Shown in pieces: positions 1 to 13,575 of a DNA stretch of 64,000 nt (its first letter is position 1; the number at the start of each line of letters is the position of its first letter). The stretch is taken from NCBI RefSeq assembly GCF_963576545.1, contig NC_083654.1, positions 21,267,622-21,331,621 of the forward strand, written 5' to 3'. The position numbers and the translations under genes are program-made. The stretch comes from Limanda limanda (taxonomy: Eukaryota > Chordata > Actinopteri > Pleuronectiformes > Pleuronectidae). A model generated the notes under the pieces. It did not search any database, was not told the origin of the DNA, and was given only the letters and a program-made list of their open reading frames with translations.

Positions 1-5
1 GAGAC

Positions 6-819
6 TAGGGTTGCAAAATTCCGGGAATATTCAAAGTTGGTAACTTTCCATGGGAATTAACGGGAATAAACAGGAATGAATGGGAATTAAAAGGAATAAA
101 CTTGAAATGTTGAGGGTAATTTATACTAACTGTATTTACCTTGTCATATACAGACATAAATATGAACATTTTGTTGTGTCATAGGCTGATTTGAGCCCTG
201 AGGAAACTTTGGGCACTTGACTATATGCTTCTGCATCGTTGTGTCATTCTTAACATAGGTCTTTGCACAGTATTTGCAAATGTACACAGCCTTTCCTTCT
301 ACATTGGATGAGGTGAAATGTCTCCACACATGAGAGAGTGCACGTGGCATTGTTCTGTAGAATAAGATGAGAAAAAAGTTTGTAAAAAAACACTAATGCA
401 ATGCCAGAGATATAAATAGTTAGCCAAACAATTGGAATCGTCTGTAAACATATTTTACAATTGATGGATAAATGAATGGAAATAGTCTAGATGAACAGAT
501 GAACAATCCTCAATCAGCATGCTAATATATTTTCCCAGTAATATCATGGAAACTTACCTGACTAGTCCTTCACTCTACAGCAGGCCTCAGTAGCCCTGCT
601 GTAGAGTGAAGCATGCTGGGAGTTATCTGTGCATGTGATGGAAGAATGCACAGTGGAGGGTTGAAACTCAACGTTCCATACATCTTTAAAATAGAGTTTT
701 GAATCATGTTTTTATGGCTCGGCGTTTAATTTGCGTAGTTTTTTTTTTTTTTTAATTCCTATTTGCTAAACTTCCCATGGAAAGTTTCTGGAAAGTTTCC
801 GGTAAATTTCTCAACCCTA
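6..819 (-). mobile_element. hAT-like non-autonomous element with BED zinc-finger exon, copy 1
   Basis: The element starts TAGGGTTGCAAA and ends in the near-inverse (CAACCCTA). It is flanked by CTTGAGAC at 820-827; the left duplicate is cut by the window edge but its last five bases (GAGAC, 1-5) are present. Eight-bp duplications and these termini fit hAT transposons. On the minus strand it carries a 68-codon ORF (144-350) with a BED-type zinc finger: a W-x2-F start, C-x2-C, then H-x3-C. A 17-bp perfect hairpin lies at 568-611. It sits in the epsin intron, ending 78 bp before the exon at 898. No transposase catalytic domain is present. Confidence 0.85.
144..350 (-). CDS. BED-type zinc-finger ORF inside hAT-like copy 1
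   Basis: This 68-residue frame starts MPRALSHVWRHF and contains CKYC (C-x2-C) and HIVKC (H-x3-C), the pattern of a BED zinc finger, the DNA-binding domain at the N terminus of many hAT transposases. On its coding strand a pyrimidine-rich stretch ending TTATTCTACAG lies just before the ATG, and CAAGGTAAATAC lies just after the stop, so it looks like one former transposase exon with its splice sites. Close copies occur at 32741-32947 and 43663-43869. It is probably not an independent host gene, but the frame has stayed open in three of four copies. Confidence 0.6.
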   Translation of the reverse strand: MPRALSHVWRHFTSSNVEGKAVYICKYCAKTYVKNDTTMQKHIVKCPKFPQGSNQPMTQQNVHIYVCI

Positions 820-897
820 CTTGAGACTGAAGGAATGGGTCAATATGTAAGTTACTGTTGAGGTGTCTTGACTCCTCTGCTCTGTTTATCCTCTCAG

Positions 898-3729
898 CTT
901 CAGCTCCAGCCAGCACAGACGATGCGTGGGGGTCACCTGCCCCCCCCTCGGCCTCCTCACCAGCCAGTGACCCCTTCGGAGATGGAGCATCCAAAGCCGA
1001 TGACCCCTGGGGTAAATCAAGCAATGCAACTAGCAACGCCACAGGTAAAACACAATTCACCCTTTCACACGCTACCGATCCATTACTCATCATCTGCTTT
1101 GTATTCAGTAAGAAACTCTTCTGATTAAAACCACTAAACCTTTGTGTTGGTAAATTTACACCTAATTGTAATCGTCATAGTCCAGCTGCTCGGCTGAGAC
1201 GGGAAACTCTTAAAAACTGAACTCTGTGTCTACATCTGTTTGTGTGTGAATCCATCTCATCTCTATGGGGTCCCGTTTGTAAAGCAGCTCACGCTGAAAA
1301 TAACAGCAACATTTTGTCACATTTAGCTTCAAACCATGTTTAAAAAACTGGTGTGAATTTTTGAGAGTCACTTTTTTGCACATTTACAACAATATTTGTC
1401 AACTTAGAGATATTTTAAATATTTAAATCCAAATGTTAAATGTTACACTTAAATGTTAAATCTAAATGCTAAACCTAAAGGTTAAATTTAAATATAAATC
1501 TTAATGTTAAATTTAAATCTAAATGTTAAATCTAAATGTTAAATTTAAATGTTTCGGGTGAAACTAAATATTTAACTAATATGCAAATTCAAATGCAGGT
1601 AACATGAAGTAACAAACTAAAAGCTCCCCCTTGTGGCTGGCTATAGTGGCTATAGGTCATAAATCCTGCATCCTTCATAAAAGTGACACTAAAAACTCAA
1701 AATACTCTTCAAATAAAGTTTCTCCAAACGTGTTTGTTATTTTATGTAGTTAATATCACGATAATCCATGTCCAAGACTAGTCCATTACCCCGGATAAGA
1801 TTTATTCGTTATTTGCCACTATAAACACACTCTGACCTCCTCGAGCTTTTATTTTGTTACTTCTTCCTGTTACCGGCATTTGAATGTGCATATTAGTTAA
1901 ATATTTAGTTTCACCCGAAACATTTAGATTTAACATTTAGATTTAGATTTCACATTTAGATTTAGATTTAACATTTAGATTTAACATTTAGATTTAGATT
2001 TAACATTTAGATTTAACATTTAGATTTAACATTTAGATTTAAATTTAGCATTTAGATTTAGATTTGGCATTTAGATTTAACATTTAAGTGTAACATTTAA
2101 CATTTGGATTTAAATATTTAAAATATCTCTAAGTTGACAAAATTGTTGTAAATGTGCAAAAAAGTGACTCAAAAATTCACACCAGGTTTTTAAACATGGT
2201 TTGAAGTTAAATGTGACAAAACGTTGCTGTTATTTTCAGCGTGAGCTGCTTTACAAACAGGACCCCATACATCTCCACCTTTTCCATCAGTCTGCACTCT
2301 GCTAACACTTCTAATGCATTAACCTTCTCTTCCGCTTTGCTCTCTCTCTTCCTCCCTGACCTGTTCCCTAAAGACAACACCTTTTAGAGTAGAATTGCAC
2401 CTTTATTTTATTGCAGGAAAGCGAACAATGCACAAAGAGGAGACGCACAGAAAGACTGCTCATTTCTTGGGCTCGGCGGGGGCGTCGCTGGTTGACTTGG
2501 ACGATCTTTGTTCTTCAAACGCATCACAACCCCCCCCCACCAACGCGCCCGCCGCCCACACACAAGCCATCGGTAAGGACAGAACAAACGCGTCACTCTG
2601 CGGGAAAATACCAGTTCTGACGAAGGCTTCATGTGGAATTATTTGTGGCGCTTTTGATTCAATCGGATGCATGATCGACCTCCGAGCCCGATGAGTCACT
2701 GACCTGCTAAACACCCGTCAGTCCGTGATGTCACAAATGCTTTTCACCGCTGTCCGTCCGAAGTCTTCAGTCAGGAGAGAGAGAGAGAGGAAGAGAGAGA
2801 GAGAGAGAGGAGTGGGTCCATGGACTGTAAATAAAGATGGATGACGCTTTTCCACTTTGTACTAAAATTTACTTAAAACATCCTGGATATCGATGCAACT
2901 ATCGTTTGACGTCATTTTAAATAAGGGTCTGTGCAGAAGTAATCGTGGAGTCCTGCTGAAATATGAGCTATACTGCAGCCAGCCACCAGGGGGCAATCAA
3001 GACTCTTTGGCTTCACTTTCAGGAGCTGACACGTCCATCTTTATTTACAGTTCTTAATGAGGTCACTATGACTGACAAATATTTATCAATAGGTTTGTAT
3101 GGAGCAGCTCCTTGTGATCGTGCCCCCCCCCCCCTGTGGTCGTTGTGTAGTGAAAAGATTGTTGTTGTATACGTGTGTGTGTGTGTGTGTGCATTAGAGA
3201 CCCACTATAGCCTAATTAGTGTTGTGTATATTAACCAGCAGAAATATAACTCTTCTCACTCCTCTCTCTGCTTTGGTGCATTTTCTCTTTGCTGGAATAC
3301 TTCGAACTGTGCGACCCCCTCCCCCCCTTCCCCCCCTCCTCCTCCCCCCCCCCTCCCCCCCCCCTCTGTCCGGCCGTTACCTTTCCTGCTTTCCCAGGCC
3401 TGTTCACAGCCCTGTCGTCGGGCCCTGGGCTCCGATCGGGGGGGGTGTCCCTTCCTGAAACGTCCCCCTTACCTTGGATTCCTTTTGGTGCCCCCATGAG
3501 AGCTCAGCCCCCCTGTGGTGGAGTGGGAGCGGTGCAGGCTGGACGTCCTGGGGGGAACCCCTGGGCTGCCCCCCCTGTGTTGGCAACAGGAATGGGTCAG
3601 TCCAGTTTCTTTGGAGGGAACCTTCACTCTGGAGGGGGTCTTTCGGGAGGATCCACTCCACCGCCCGCAGGGGGGGTCACGCTGCTGAGTGAGGCCGGGG
3701 GGGAACACAATAATCCATTCCTCTTCTGA
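898..3729 (+). CDS. epn1: Epsin, C-terminal part (last three coding exons; 5' part outside the window)
   Basis: Exons 898-1044, 2417-2572 and 3398-3729 join in phase across GT-AG introns. Epsins are endocytic adaptors linking ubiquitinated cargo and PIP2 membrane to AP-2, clathrin and EH proteins at coated pits. The first exon carries DPF and DPW tripeptides (SDPFGDG, DDPWGKS), the AP-2 appendage-binding motifs. The second has FLGSAGASLVDLDDL, matching the epsin FLGPNAALVDLDSL segment and containing an LVDLD clathrin box. The last exon is Gly/Pro-rich and ends in NNPFLF, the EH-domain-binding NPF terminus (other epsins end NPFLL or NPFL). The ENTH domain and UIMs must lie left of the window. 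The tail between clathrin box and NPF is divergent and lacks the usual LNQLR segment. Family assignment is strong. The paralogue (epn1 rather than epn2 or epn3) rests only on neighbouring ccdc106, tmem238 and cnot3. Confidence 0.8.
1264..2269. mobile_element. About 1-kb foldback (long inverted-repeat) element
   Basis: The left arm begins TATGGGGTCC and the right arm ends GGACCCCATA. Both arms (about 1264-1620 and 1850-2269) are inverted copies of each other, including the segment GCAGCTCACGCTGAAAATAA. Inside each arm is a degenerate array of AAATGTTAAATCTAAATGTT-like units. CATCTC flanks both ends (1258-1263, 2270-2275), a possible 6-bp target duplication. It lies in an epsin intron and has no ORF. 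The superfamily is not clear from the ends alone. Confidence 0.75.
2824..3051. mobile_element. Small MITE with perfect 18-bp terminal inverted repeats
   Basis: ACTGTAAATAAAGATGGA at 2824-2841 is the exact reverse complement of 3034-3051. The 228-bp element has no coding potential and lies in the last epsin intron. It resembles a dispersed teleost repeat I recognise by its CTGTAAATAAAGATGGA ends. The flanking duplication is not obvious. Confidence 0.65.
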
Positions 3730-5045
3730 CAATGTGAAATGTGATTGATTTTGAAATGTGGTAAAGCATCACACGGTGTAGGTTCACATGTTTCAGCCCT
3801 TTAATCCGCATCAGCACCATTTCTAAGCCATAAGATCACAGATTGTGTTAATGTGTGCGTTACAGTTTGTGTCACGTTACAGTTTGTGTTACATTCACAG
3901 AGGGAAAGTGCTAATCGATAAATGGCAAATAGATATATTCTTAACAGGCAGTGGTCTGTACCCGCAGCTTAAAGGACCCAAACATGCAGGAACCACATGT
4001 AGATGCTTCCATTTAACCCATCTGCCCCCCCCCCAGGTCCAGTTAATGTAACAGCCATGGGGTTGATGTATACAGAGTAATATTTAAACTGTGTGTGTAA
4101 AGCTGTGTACTTCTTATTTGAAACAAATCTATCGCATCAGCAAGTTGCTTTCTTTCCATGCTGAAGTTTTGAAAACGAAGTGCGTGTGTGTGTGTGTGTG
4201 TGTGTCTGTGGGACCAGTGAAGAAATTTGTGCGTGTTTGCTGTATATTGTGCTGATGTAAATAGTGAAAGAAATCACAGATAAACCTTGAAATATACTTT
4301 ATATGAGAGTGTTACAATCACGAGTAACTATTTATTGATCTATTTATGGATTGATTCATTGCTTGATTATTTATTTGTGCAGCCATGGCCTCAAACAACT
4401 GGTTCAATCTGATTCCAGTGGTCACATGATCAGCGGTGACGGTATCTGGTCACATTGCATCACCAATCAATTCAGTAACCAGCGGTGGCTTTAACTTCCT
4501 GTCCAGGTCGGTTGTTGTTCACTTTGTCGTTCTCTCTGTGTCTCGAGGCAGAAATGTGTTGTGTGATGTTCAGCTGCAGCGGTGGCTCATTAAAAACAGA
4601 ATCCTGTCCTGCATGCTGTCCGAGCAGATCCTTCTCTGTATGAAATATAACACAACTGCACCTGAAGTCGCTCTGCAGACATCTGCTTCTCTACGGCTGA
4701 AGGAACATAAACAGTAGCAGGATTAATGGTAGTGATGAGATCCAGCTTCAGCTTGAACCATGAAACAGACATGAGGGCATTCACTTCTCTTCAAATGCTT
4801 CTCTTCATGTATATTTGATTCATTAATATGAACTCTGGTGGGAAAATGGACTAAAAATAGCTTAAACTATTAGTTTGTTCTAGTAGAGGATGATTCGACT
4901 GAAAGAACACTAGACCATAACACTATTATTATTTCTCAAATTAAATTTTGACTGAAATTTATTTATTTTGCTCTGTATCTAAAGTTGTGTTGTGAACTGT
5001 GACAGTATAAAGAACATTTGAGAAATAAACTGACACAATAAGCGA
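3730..5045 (+). other. Epsin 3' UTR
   Basis: This is non-coding sequence after the epsin stop. It contains a GT microsatellite near 4181-4204 and an AATAAA at 5024-5029, in an AT-rich context followed by GT-rich sequence, the likely polyadenylation signal. The extent is inferred from that signal only. Confidence 0.5.
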
Positions 5046-5328
5046 CTCGTGTTGTTTTCACTGTTTTGTCTGTGAACCCCTGATACCCCCCCCCCCTGTC
5101 TGTGTGAGTGGATAATATGAAAGGTAAAAAGTATTTTTCTTTATTTTTCTCAAATCTAAAATCTATCGCTTCTCGTCACCACAGATTTCCTCGAGTCTGC
5201 CTTTGGGCTTTAAACAACTTCCCTGGTGTTGCCACTAGGGGGCCAAACGTGCAGATATTCCATCAGCATATTCCAGTGGATTCATGTACAGAGTTGGTGC
5301 CTCAGCTGTTTGCATATTAATTTAAATA

Positions 5329-5359
<31 letters not shown>

Positions 5360-6291
5360 CCAGTGAAGGTATAATGGTAAATGTGCTTTCAACTAGTTCA
5401 TTTATTTTCTATTTTGCATTTTGAGTTTTCCTGTTTGATTTTTTTCTTTACTTATTCCATCTTTACAAATCCAGCTTTCAGCTTTTCCATTTCAGTTTTT
5501 GAATAAAAAATATCATGGTTTTTATTCTCACTTGACATGTTGTCCTTTTCTTCAACTTCTGGTCTTATTCTTTTGAGTGTGGTAAAATAGATACAATTTA
5601 AGCTGTATGTGGACATTTAATTTCAATTATAACCAAAAAAATGAAATTAGTTTGGTGAGTTTCAAGGATTAAAGCACAGATCTTGATTAAACAGTAATAT
5701 TTAGGGACAGTTTGGCCTGTAAAATTTGATGGATATTTTTTTAGCTTTCTTAAAATGATTTGTTCCACAACTGTTGTTTATGATTGTTTAACTTTGACCT
5801 GTCTTGTTGCCGGAGGTTCTTCTCCTTCTAGTTGAGTCTGGTCTGATCTGGATGAACCCGTGTTTCACTCATTCATCACTTATCACCTGTTTCATCATCA
5901 CGAGGGAAGTGGAGTCAGTTCAGGTCGTAACAGAATTTGAGGGGAAGAGGAAATGTAGGATTGACTCTTGAGCCGGATCCGAGTCTCCCCATTCATGACC
6001 TGGGGGGGTGGGGGGGGGGGGCTTAGTGTCTAAAAGCAGAGCGGACAGATTGTGGATCAGTTCATCAGTGTGAGTTACACTAGGACACGATGGTCAGTTC
6101 AGTCCTCATCTGCCTTTTTAACACACTTCAGATTAACAGCTGAGAAGATGATTATCAAAACACAGCTGATATGAAAATCAGAATCATTATTAATAATGAT
6201 AATATATAAAATATATAAGTATTAGCCTCTGAGAATGTTTAAAGCTGATAAAAGTAACGTGCATTGGACTCATCAGGTTTTTCAGCTTCCT
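5046..6291. other. Intergenic spacer, no gene seen
   Basis: AT-rich spacer between the epsin 3' end and the GGTT minisatellite. It holds a short TA/T tract near 5326-5360 and a G-run near 6002-6021. I see no conserved coding frame or RNA gene. Confidence 0.6.
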
Positions 6292-7460
6292 GGTTGGTTT
6301 ATTTACTGGTTGGTTTATTTACTGGTTGGTTGGTTGGTTGGTTTATTTACTGGTTGGTTTATTTACTGGTTGGTTGGTTTGTTTATTTACTGGTTAGTTG
6401 GCTGGTTGGTTTATTTACTGGTTGGTTTGCTGGTTAGTTGGGTGGTTGGTTGGTTGGTTTATTTACTGGTTGGTTTATTTACTGGTTGGTTTACTGGTTG
6501 GTTGGTTTGTTTATTTACTGGTTGGTTTACTGGTTAGTTGGCTGGTTGGTTGGTTGGTTTATTTACTGGTTGGTTGGCTGGTTGGTTTACTGGTTAGTTG
6601 TCTGGTTAGTTGGCTGGTTGGATTATTTACTGGTTGGTTTACTGGTTAGTTGGCTGGTTGGTTTACTGGTTGGTTTACTGGTTAGTTGGCTGGTTGGTTT
6701 ACTGGTTGGTTTACTGGTTAGTTGGCTGGTTGGTTTACTGGTTGGTTTACTGGTTAGTTGGCTGGTTGGTTTATTTACTGGTTAGTTGGCTGGTTGGTTT
6801 ATTTACTGGTTAGTTGGCTGGTTGGTTTATTTACTGGTTGGTTGGTTGGTTTATTTACTAGTTGGTTTACTGGTTAGTTGGCTGGTTGGTTTAGTGGTTG
6901 GCTGGTTGGTTTATTTACTGGTTGTTTTAGTGGTTAGTTGGCTGGTTGGTTTATTTACTGGTTGGTTTATTTACTGGTTGGTTTATTTACTGGTTAGTTG
7001 GCTGGTTGGTTTATTTACTGGTTGGTTTATTTACTGGTTAGTTGGCTGGTTGGTTTATTTGCTGGTTGGTTGGCTGGCTGGTTGGTTTATTTACTGGTTG
7101 GATTATTACTGGTTGGTTGGCTGGCTGGTTAGTTGGCTGGTTGGTTTATTTACTGGTTGGTTGGCTGGCTGGTTAGTTGGCTGGTTGGTTTATTTACTGG
7201 TTGGTTTATTACTGGTTGGTTGGCTGGCTGGTTGGTTTATTTACTGGTTGGTTTATTACTGGTTGGTTGGCTGGCTGCTTAGTTGGCTAGTTGGTTTAGT
7301 GGTTGGCTGGCTGGTTAGTTGGCTGGTTGGTTTATTTACTGGTTGGTTTACTGGTTGGTTGGCTGGTTGGTTTATTTACTGGTTGGTTGGCTGGCTGGTT
7401 GGTTGGCTGGTTGGTTTATTTACTGGTTGGTTGGCTGGTTGGTTTATTTACTGGTTGGTT
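6292..7460. repeat. GGTT-rich minisatellite (about 1.2 kb)
   Basis: The block is built from GGTTGGTTTATTTACT and GGTTAGTTGGCTGGTTGG units in irregular order, with higher-order repeats (for example near 6650-6790). Because the unit rarely makes stops on the + strand, several long frames (up to 226 codons, 6786-7466) encode strings of GWFIYWLVGWLV. These are by-products of the repeat, not genes. Confidence 0.9.
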
Positions 7461-9607
7461 CACTGATCTGTAACCTCTGTCTTTAACATTGTGAGATTAT
7501 TTTGAGAATAATTAAAGATCTTGATGGAAAAGGTCGGACATGTATCTATGACTGTGTGTCTGGTTGAATTTAAAGGGTCTGTTGACGCTTTACTTTTCTC
7601 TGTATCAGACGACTCCCACTGAAGCAGAGGAACCAGGAAAGCTCCTCCAGCCTCCTGCTGCTGGTTCTCATTTTCCAATCGCAGATCCAGACCCAGGTCT
7701 CCACTCGTGAGATTGCTTAAAGCCAGCTCAGCACTGGCTGGTGATAACAAGGGTGGAAGTTTACAGCAGCTGTACCATGAACCAACAACTCATCATCTGT
7801 TCCATACCATCCTCTCAAATTAATCACTATAGGACGACAGGTCAGACGGGTCACGAGAGGCAGGGATGAAGAAAGAGAGGGAGGGAGGGAGCTGGGGGGT
7901 GTGGAGGAGTTGTCACAGTACCGGGAGCAAAGGGGAGGGAAAGGAACAGATGGGACTTGTGAGGATTAGAGGGAAATCTGGGTGGTTTTCTGATGGAAAC
8001 TCACCCAAGACGCAGGAGGGTGTGAGGAGGGAGAGCAGAGGAAAGGTGAAGAGGACCAGCATCCACGTCTGAGGAGAGGTGGAGGAAACACCAGGACTCC
8101 TGCGCCTCCTGCTCCTCCTGCACACGGTGAGTCCGCCTGTTTCTGATTCTTAGATCTGTGAGTGGAAGCTGATCTGGAGCTGAGATGAACTGCAGCTGGG
8201 TTTTCAATCACATTCAGAGGGACAGATCTCAGCTCCTCATCATGTGTCTGATAGAACCCAGTGTTTTGTTAGTTGTGGAGCTTTTTGCTGCCGGACGGTG
8301 GATTCATCTTCCTTTCATCTCTGTGGGATTAAAACCTGAGAAGTGTGAGTTGTGTGTTTGTGGATCAGCTCCAGTTTGAGCCTCAGATGTTAATCACACA
8401 GGTGGAGCAGGAACAATGTGTCAGGACACTTTGGATTACAGCTTCTCTCCGTGAGCTGAATTAAACCTCAACGCTTCGCCACGTAATAACTTGTGAATAA
8501 CGTGATTTGATTAAAGTGACGTTACATGAGCGAGTCAGAGAGAAAGACTTTAATCATTCAGAGACAATCTTCTCATCCTCACTGATCTGCTGCTGCATCG
8601 AACTCTGATCAACTTTATTTCAATACATTTCCCAAAGCTATTTAAGAATGTAATGAAGTTAAAATGACTCATATGAGTGTTTCTGATTTTTCTCGTATAG
8701 CTTTTACCATAATGATATTTCTTATTGTGCTCTTTAACATCTGTGGTCTGTTGTAAATGAAAGTTGGTCAGAAATAAATTATTAAACTGTTTTATAAAGG
8801 ATGATACTTTGCATTGATGCAGCGTTTTCACGATGAAATGACAAATAGATGAAGTGACATTAAATATTAATACTTCATATGCACTGACTCACTCAGCATC
8901 AGCTTTAAATCCTAAATCTGATGTATTTTTGTGGATTTATTAGATATTGAAAACGGTGGGTAAGAGTTTCCCAGTGGGACTGAACCCAGGAGAGTTGTAG
9001 TTTATGTTCTGGATCTTCAGCTTGAGGCTCAGCAGATCCTCAGTTTTTGATATCGACCCTGAGACACAAACAAATCATCATCACACTTTGAAAAACAGAA
9101 AAATGAGAACCTGAGAACAGAGAAAAACAAGAGTTTGAATTAAAAACATCTTGACTTCAAACCATGTCATGGTAAAAACGATGCAATTATATAGATTAAA
9201 TAGTAATAGTACACAATTAAATACGTAAACATGACGGAGTTCAGCTGATAGACTCTTTTCTGATGATTGTTAATCCAGATGTTTGCCTCTGCCTCCTCTT
9301 AGGTGGTCGTCCAGACATCGAGCATTAATCTCATCCACCTAACTCTGCAAGATTAACACAGATTACCAGATTGGTTGGTTGTCTGACCAGAGGTGGGCCT
9401 GAGAGGTGGAGGAACAGGTTGGAGAAGGGGAGGAGCCCTGAGCGCCAGAACGATTAGTCACAGAATCCGCGGGAGAAGATTTAGACGTTTAGACTCCGAA
9501 GAGGAGACGAGTGGAGAGGAGGAGCGAGCTGTGATGGGGTAGAGCGCCGGCTCCGGGAGAGGGAATGAGCCGAGTCAAGCGTCTCGCCTGGCTCGTGCCG
9601 TAGCATC
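7461..9607. other. Intergenic spacer, no gene seen
   Basis: Ordinary-composition DNA between the GGTT minisatellite and the GAA tract. A purine-rich stretch lies at about 7860-8080. No frame resembles a known protein and I see no convincing splice-linked exons. Part of it could be upstream regulatory DNA of gsg1l2. Confidence 0.5.
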
Positions 9608-9721
9608 GAGAAGAAGAAGAAGAAGAAGAAGAAGAAGAAGAAGAAGAAGAAGAAGAAGAAGAAGAAGAAGAAGAAGAAGAAGAAGAAGAAGAAGAAGAAG
9701 AAGAAGAAGAAGAAGAAGAAG
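9608..9721. repeat. (GAA)n trinucleotide microsatellite
   Basis: An uninterrupted GAA/AGA run of about 114 bp lies roughly 0.5 kb upstream of the gsg1l2 start. The antisense poly-Ser frame across it is an artefact. Confidence 0.95.
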
Positions 9722-10211
9722 ACATGTTCATGTCATGAACTACTTTTCTCTGGCCTTCACATCTGTCTCTTCTTCTTTCTAACTCACTGGAAGCGATTCA
9801 ATCTGCCCACACTTCATCTTCCTCCTCCGTCCTTTGACCTCCGCTCATTGACTGTTGTCTTCCTTAAGCCCCCCCGCCCCATCCCCCATCTCTCCATCCA
9901 ACCTCTGCTCTGATCTTCTCCTCTGATCTTTGTTCTACTTCTCAAACGACCCTAATCCTCTTCCCTCTCTTTCTCTCTCTTTCCCCCTCGTTTCCATCCT
10001 CCATGAATCAACCTCAATCTCCACCTCAACCTTTCACGCCCAACACGTCTTCACTGGTGTGACAGAACCCTCCCCCCCCCCTCTCTCCTCTGACCTGCGT
10101 CCTGATTGGTCAGCGGGCTCCTACAGACATTTTTTAAACTTTGGCAGCAGCAGCCACGCTCGTCCCGTCTCCATCTTTCATCACGTGTGTGTCTTGCGTG
10201 AATCGGCAGCC

Positions 10212-13575
<3,364 letters not shown>

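Noticed and set aside
6786..7466. 226-codon hydrophobic frame (GWFIYWLVGWLV repeats) as a membrane protein gene
   Set aside because: It is a translation of the GGTT minisatellite; several overlapping frames give the same kind of peptide, and there is no promoter or conserved edge.
9489..9731. Poly-Ser protein on the minus strand
   Set aside because: It is a direct translation of the GAA microsatellite.
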